From NCBI GenBank assembly GCA_023257515.1, contig JALRCA010000090.1, positions 1 to 49,637 of the forward strand: 49,637 nt of DNA. The letters run 5' to 3'. Position 1 is the first letter of the stretch. Each line of letters opens with the position of its first letter. The position numbers and the translations under genes were made by a program. Of this stretch, positions 48,395 through 49,637 are shown in pieces. A model generated the notes under the pieces. The model ran no database searches and had not been told where the DNA came from. It worked only from the letters and a program-made list of their open reading frames with translations. This DNA comes from Aeromicrobium sp. (lineage in GTDB: Bacteria; Actinomycetota; Actinomycetes; Propionibacteriales; Nocardioidaceae).

Positions 48395-49510
48395 ATGCAC
48401 CCCCTGCGCGCCTGGACGATCGACGACCTGCGACGGCGACGAACCATCAAGTGGTCGATGCACGGCCCCGACGTGCTGCCGTTCTGGGTCGCCGAGATGG
48501 ACGCGCCGCTGGCGCCCGCGGTCCTGGAGGTCCTCGCCGACGTCGCCGCGACGGGCGACCTGGGCTACCCGACGGGCGAGGGGTACGCCGAGGCGTTCGC
48601 CGACTTCGCGCACGATCGCTGGTCGTGGCAGCCGCCGGCCGGGGTGGCGGTCCACGACGTGATGGCGGGGGTCGTGCAGGCGCTGCGCCTGAGCGTCGGG
48701 CCGGGTGACGCCGTCATCACGAGCCCGCCCGTGTACCCGCCGTTCCACGACGCCGTGACGATGGTCGGCGGGCGACCCGTCCACGTGCCGCTCGGTGCGA
48801 ACTGGCGCCTCGACCTGGACCGACTCGAGTCGGCGTTCTCCGCGCACGCCGGTCGCGCGGCCTACGTGTTGTGCAACCCGCACAACCCGACGTCCGTCGC
48901 CCCCAGCCGCGACGAGCTCACCGCGCTCGCCGCCCTGGCACGTCGCCACGGCGTGCGGGTCGTGTCCGACGAGATCCACGCGCCGCTCACCGACCCCGCC
49001 GCGTTCACGCCGTACCTCTCGGTGCCCGACACGGAGCCGGACCTCGTCGCGACATCGGCCTCGAAGGCCTGGAACCTCGCCGGGGCCAAGGCTGGCCTGC
49101 TGCTCGGGGGGACGCCGGGGGAGCTGGCGGGTCTGCCCGAGCTGGTCGGTCACGGGGCGAGCACCGTCGGCATCGCGGTGCAGACCGCGGCCTGGACCGA
49201 TGGCCGTGAGTGGCTCGACGCGGTCCGCGCCGACCTCGTCGAGAACCGCGCGCTCCTGGCCGATCTCGTGGCCGAGCACCTGCCGCGGGCCCGCCCGGTG
49301 ATCGGCGAGGCGTCCTACATCGCGTGGCTCGACCTGCGTGACCACGACCTGGGCCCGGACCCCGCCGCGGTGCTGCTCGAACGGGCCCGCGTCGCCCTGG
49401 GGTCGGGGCTGCCGTTCGGCGCCGGCGAGGGGTTCGCCCGCGTGGTCTACGCAACGACCCCCGAGGTGCTGACCGAGGCGTTCGAACGGATCGGTGCCGT
49501 CCTGACCTAG
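48395..49510 (+). CDS. MalY/PatB-family PLP enzyme, probable cystathionine beta-lyase
   Basis: 371 residues, fold-type I aminotransferase of the MalY/PatB group, which cleaves C-S bonds of cystathionine or cysteine conjugates. IKWSMHGPDVLPFWVAEMD is the family N-terminus, YPTGEGYAEAFADF the next block, CNPHNPTS the cofactor Asn region, and SDEIHAPL holds the Asp for the PLP nitrogen. TSASKAWNLAGAKAG holds the Schiff-base lysine. The start could also be the in-frame ATG nine bases upstream. Its stop lies within CTAG, close to the IS481-family end. Confidence 0.86.
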   Translation: MHPLRAWTIDDLRRRRTIKWSMHGPDVLPFWVAEMDAPLAPAVLEVLADVAATGDLGYPTGEGYAEAFADFAHDRWSWQPPAGVAVHDVMAGVVQALRLSVGPGDAVITSPPVYPPFHDAVTMVGGRPVHVPLGANWRLDLDRLESAFSAHAGRAAYVLCNPHNPTSVAPSRDELTALAALARRHGVRVVSDEIHAPLTDPAAFTPYLSVPDTEPDLVATSASKAWNLAGAKAGLLLGGTPGELAGLPELVGHGASTVGIAVQTAAWTDGREWLDAVRADLVENRALLADLVAEHLPRARPVIGEASYIAWLDLRDHDLGPDPAAVLLERARVALGSGLPFGAGEGFARVVYATTPEVLTEAFERIGAVLT

Positions 49511-49518
49511 CACCTAGC

Positions 49519-49637
49519 TGTATTCGGCCATCACGTTGGTGACAGGCGGCTGATGGGTGGTTGTCCGCCGAGTGCGCTGTGGCGTCGTTCAGTGTTGTAG
49601 TGCTCGATCCAGGGTGCAAGGGCTGCTTGTCGGTCGG
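49519..49637 (-). mobile_element. IS481-family insertion sequence, right part cut by window edge
   Basis: The element runs off the right edge. Its outer end is placed near TGTATTCGGCC (from 49519), because the transposase stop lies only about twelve bases inside and IS481 relatives end that close to the stop. CTAG motifs stand at 49507-49510 and 49514-49517; IS481 relatives favour CTAG targets. The exact terminal repeat cannot be defined without the other end. Confidence 0.6.
49531..49637 (-). CDS. IS481-family transposase, C-terminal part
   Basis: Partial; 35 codons including the stop. Read on the minus strand the residues are DRQAALAPWIEHYNTERRHSALGG followed by QPPISRLSPT and a stop. The HYNxxRRHSALGGxPPxSRL block is the C-terminus of the DDE integrase core of IS481-type transposases. 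It is less GC-biased than the host genes. The catalytic triad would lie beyond the edge, so activity cannot be judged. Confidence 0.85.
   Translation of the reverse strand, partial: DRQAALAPWIEHYNTERRHSALGGQPPISRLSPT

Overview
The window is GC-rich throughout, uses GTG starts often, packs genes with 4-base ATGA/GTGA overlaps, and carries an Asp23/Gls24 cell-envelope cluster, DrrAB-type ABC transporter and several TANNNT leaderless promoters. All of this points to a high-GC actinomycete. I cannot fix the genus from sequence alone; a Nocardioidaceae-like organism is a guess.

Left edge (1-1000): three unrelated gene pieces are joined end to end: a slice of crotonyl-CoA carboxylase/reductase, the first part of a TetR helix-turn-helix, and the C-terminal half of a sugar-type ABC ATPase. 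From 997 to 6447 follows one co-directional operon: RbsC-type permease, biotin carboxyl carrier, biotin carboxylase, then PxpA, PxpC and PxpB (5-oxoprolinase / lactam-opening family). A convergent FCD-type GntR regulator (6451-7137) probably controls one or both flanking operons.

Centre (7544-25324): about 19 genes in one direction form a CoA-dependent catabolic cluster. It holds two dimeric alpha/beta-barrel proteins of unknown role, two canonical SDRs, a class III CoA-transferase, crotonase, two acyl-CoA dehydrogenases (one degenerate), three 3-hydroxyacyl-CoA dehydrogenases, a BadI/MenB-type ring-cleavage enzyme, an acyl-CoA ligase, an alpha-methylacyl-CoA racemase-like protein, two MDR reductases, a glutamate dehydrogenase, a MerR regulator and a third SDR without its catalytic Tyr/Lys. 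The simplest reading is activation, desaturation, hydration, oxidation and hydrolytic opening of an alicyclic or branched carboxylic acid, similar in logic to the Rhodopseudomonas ali/bad cyclohexanecarboxylate route. There is no thiolase. This cluster is the most promising candidate for an undescribed pathway; the substrate is not determined.

Right of the cluster (25338-36019): mostly regulator/target pairs: TetR with a DHA2 efflux pump and a repeated operator, LysR divergent from an EamA exporter, LysR divergent from an SDR, plus cupin, GNAT, ABM monooxygenase, MFS and bestrophin-like genes.

Envelope-stress block (36033-39825): an ECF sigma factor translationally coupled to an Asp23-like protein, divergent from six small genes (three Asp23-like or related proteins, a short membrane protein, two membrane anchors) ending in a CsbD protein and a strong bidirectional terminator. 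Then come a PAS-GAF hybrid histidine kinase, an RHH/DUF4097/DrrA/DrrB operon with an operator of TGACGCCAT repeats, threonine dehydratase, a lipoprotein, a universal stress protein and a MalY/PatB-type C-S lyase. The right edge cuts into an IS481-family transposase inserted just behind that last gene.
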